A DNA stretch of 64,000 bases. Source: Raineyella sp. W15-4. Its GTDB lineage: Bacteria; Actinomycetota; Actinomycetes; Propionibacteriales; Propionibacteriaceae. Made by a program: the position numbers and the translations under genes. The stretch is from positions 1,178,001-1,242,000 of the forward strand of contig NZ_CP137079.1 in NCBI RefSeq assembly GCF_033170155.1. The letters run 5' to 3'. Positions 62,637 through 64,000 of this stretch are shown piece after piece. Positions within the stretch are counted from its first letter, which is position 1, and the number at the start of each line of letters is the position of its first letter. The notes under the pieces were generated by a model, which made no database searches, had not been told where the DNA came from, and saw only the letters and a list, made by a program, of their open reading frames with translations.

Positions 62637-64000
62637 TCAGTCCCGGGCGCCGCGGGCGAGCAGCTCGGCGAGGGTGACCGCCGTCCGGTCGGCCAGGTCC
62701 GCCACCTGGGTCCGGCAGGAGAAGCCGTCGGCGAGGATCACCGCGTCGGGACCGGCGGCCTCGATGGCGGGGAGCAGGTCGTGCTCGGCCACCGCGACCG
62801 AGACGTCGTAGTGGCCGGTGACCGACCCGAAGTTGCCGGCCAGCCCGCAGCAGCCGCCGAGCGTACGGAGCTCGGCCCCGGTCCGGGCCAGCAGCTCGGT
62901 GTCGGCGGCGTAGCCGATCACCGAGCTCTGGTGGCAGTGCGGTTGGGCCACGATCGTCGTGCCGGTCAGGTCGGGCACCCGGTAGTCGGGGGTGCGGGCG
63001 AGCAGCTCGGCCAGGGTGAGCACCCCGGCCATGTCCGGCGTCCGCGGGTCGTCCGGCAGCAGGTCACGGACGTCGCTGCGCCACACCGACGTGCAGGACG
63101 GTTCGATACCGATCACCGGGGTGCCGGCGGCCAGGATCGGGTGGATGACGTCCATCGCCCGGCGCATCCGCTTCCGGGCACCGTCGAGCTGGCCGGTGGA
63201 GATCCACGACAGGCCACAGCAGGCCTCCCGCCCCAGCAGCCGCGGGGCGTAGCCTGCGTCGAGGAGCACCTTGATCACCGAGGGCAGGCTTCCGCCGGCG
63301 AACACGTCGGTGAACGAGTCGGTCCAGATCACCACCTCGCCGTGTCGGGCCCGGCGCGGGTGCTGGACCTGCTCGAGATGCAGCAGTCGCCGGCCCGCCC
63401 GGGTGGCCCGGCCGGGGGAGAAGACCGGGATGTGGCGGCGCTGGTCGGCCCCGGCGGCCCACTTCGCCACCGCGGCGAGCGGCTTCAGGCCGAGCGCCGC
63501 GTTCGCGATCCGGTGCAGCCCCGGGATGCCCGTCACCAGCCGGCCCCACAGCGGCAGCAGTCCGATGAAGTAGTGGTCGCGCGGGCGGAGCCGGCCGGCG
63601 TAGTAGTGGTCGAGGAACTCGGCCTTGTACGCTGCCATGTCGATCCCGGTCGGGCAGTCCCGGCGGCAGCCCTTGCAGGAGAGGCACAGGTCGAGGGCCT
63701 CCAGCACCTCCACCGAGCGCCAGCCGTCGGCGATCAGCTCGCCGTTGACCATTTCCTCCAGGGCCCGGGACCGGCCGCGGGTGGAGTCCTTCTCGTTGCG
63801 GGTCGCCTGGTAGGAGGGGCACATCACGCCGCCCCCGGCGGTGGTGTCGGCGATGCACTTGCCGACCCCGGTGCACCGGTGGACCTCGTCGGAGAACTGC
63901 CGGTGGTCGCGCCGGAAGGCGGTCGGCCCGGCGGCGACCGCCCGGATGTCCGCCTCGACCGGTGCCGGATCCACCAGCACGCCGGGGTTGAGCAGGTTCT
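62637..64000 (-). CDS. FAD-linked oxidase / Fe-S protein, C-terminal part (partial)
   Basis: At least 454 residues; the frame continues past the right edge, where NLLNPG marks the end of an FAD-linked oxidase domain. The visible part has two [4Fe-4S] motifs (CTGVGKC to CPSY, and CLSCKGCRRDCPTG) and two CCG domains (EACCGLSWIS, GGCCGLAGNFG) with Cys-rich substrate contacts. This is the plan of fused D-lactate, glycolate or 2-hydroxyglutarate dehydrogenases (about 950 residues). It oxidises a 2-hydroxyacid to feed the respiratory chain. Confidence 0.85.
   Translation of the reverse strand, partial: NLLNPGVLVDPAPVEADIRAVAAGPTAFRRDHRQFSDEVHRCTGVGKCIADTTAGGGVMCPSYQATRNEKDSTRGRSRALEEMVNGELIADGWRSVEVLEALDLCLSCKGCRRDCPTGIDMAAYKAEFLDHYYAGRLRPRDHYFIGLLPLWGRLVTGIPGLHRIANAALGLKPLAAVAKWAAGADQRRHIPVFSPGRATRAGRRLLHLEQVQHPRRARHGEVVIWTDSFTDVFAGGSLPSVIKVLLDAGYAPRLLGREACCGLSWISTGQLDGARKRMRRAMDVIHPILAAGTPVIGIEPSCTSVWRSDVRDLLPDDPRTPDMAGVLTLAELLARTPDYRVPDLTGTTIVAQPHCHQSSVIGYAADTELLARTGAELRTLGGCCGLAGNFGSVTGHYDVSVAVAEHDLLPAIEAAGPDAVILADGFSCRTQVADLADRTAVTLAELLARGARD

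Overview
The window is high-GC actinobacterial DNA. GTG starts, ATGA/GTGA stop-start overlaps, leaderless-looking promoters, tandem IdeR/DtxR-type iron boxes, GTTCACC-type PHO boxes, TTGTCCACA-type DnaA boxes and an orn/tRNA-His neighbourhood all fit this. The gene content would suit a propionibacterium-like organism, but I cannot fix the genus from sequence alone. Chromosomal backbone alternates with several accessory blocks.

Layout. 1-10.84 kb is the right end of an integrative conjugative element (ICE). It carries a membrane protein tail, an SCO6880-type protein, VirB4-like and VirD4-like ATPases, SSB, small ICE proteins, a candidate structured RNA and a large serine integrase. The integrase stop codon lies inside tRNA-His. 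A CHAT (caspase-like) protease sits in the ICE on the opposite strand as cargo. 10.8-18.2 kb is mostly core: orn, bfd-bfr behind two iron boxes, a DHA2 drug exporter, and a divergent sugar locus (class II aldolase / PfkB kinase and DeoR regulator). 18.2-19.4 kb holds palindromic repeats and a leucine-rich-repeat-variant protein.

19.4-25.1 kb is a class III lanthipeptide locus: TetR, sensor kinase, response regulator, LanKC, and a previously hidden 41-residue precursor (19427-19552, minus) carrying two labionin-type Ser/Ser/Cys motifs. Near-identical palindromes in front of lanKC and in the kinase/TetR intergenic region suggest a closed regulatory loop. No transporter is present.

25.2-43.0 kb is one long co-directional, phosphate-box-preceded cluster. 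It joins a complete Pst transporter (PstC, PstA, PstB and three PstS-like surface proteins) to a WxL-like protein, its DUF916 partner, an MPATG-anchored protein, a sortase-fold protein lacking all its catalytic residues, a PASTA Ser/Thr kinase and a lytic transglycosylase. I consider this the best candidate for an undescribed envelope or phosphate-sensing system.

43.1-50.07 kb is a defence and mobile patch: a DprA-like protein with a 40-residue coupled ORF, an IetAS-like subtilase/AAA pair, a frameshifted XRE regulator, and a 1.6-kb remnant island. The island lies between a decayed and an intact copy of the tRNA-Arg 3' region and contains a tRNA-Val half and a tyrosine-recombinase fragment. 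50.1-64 kb returns to backbone: PrsW-like protease, two dynamin-like/YfjP GTPases, a second SSB, an orphan EndoU toxin tail with a probable immunity gene, EttA, an IclR regulator, 4-hydroxy-2-oxovalerate aldolase with acetaldehyde dehydrogenase, and a truncated FAD/Fe-S oxidoreductase running off the end.
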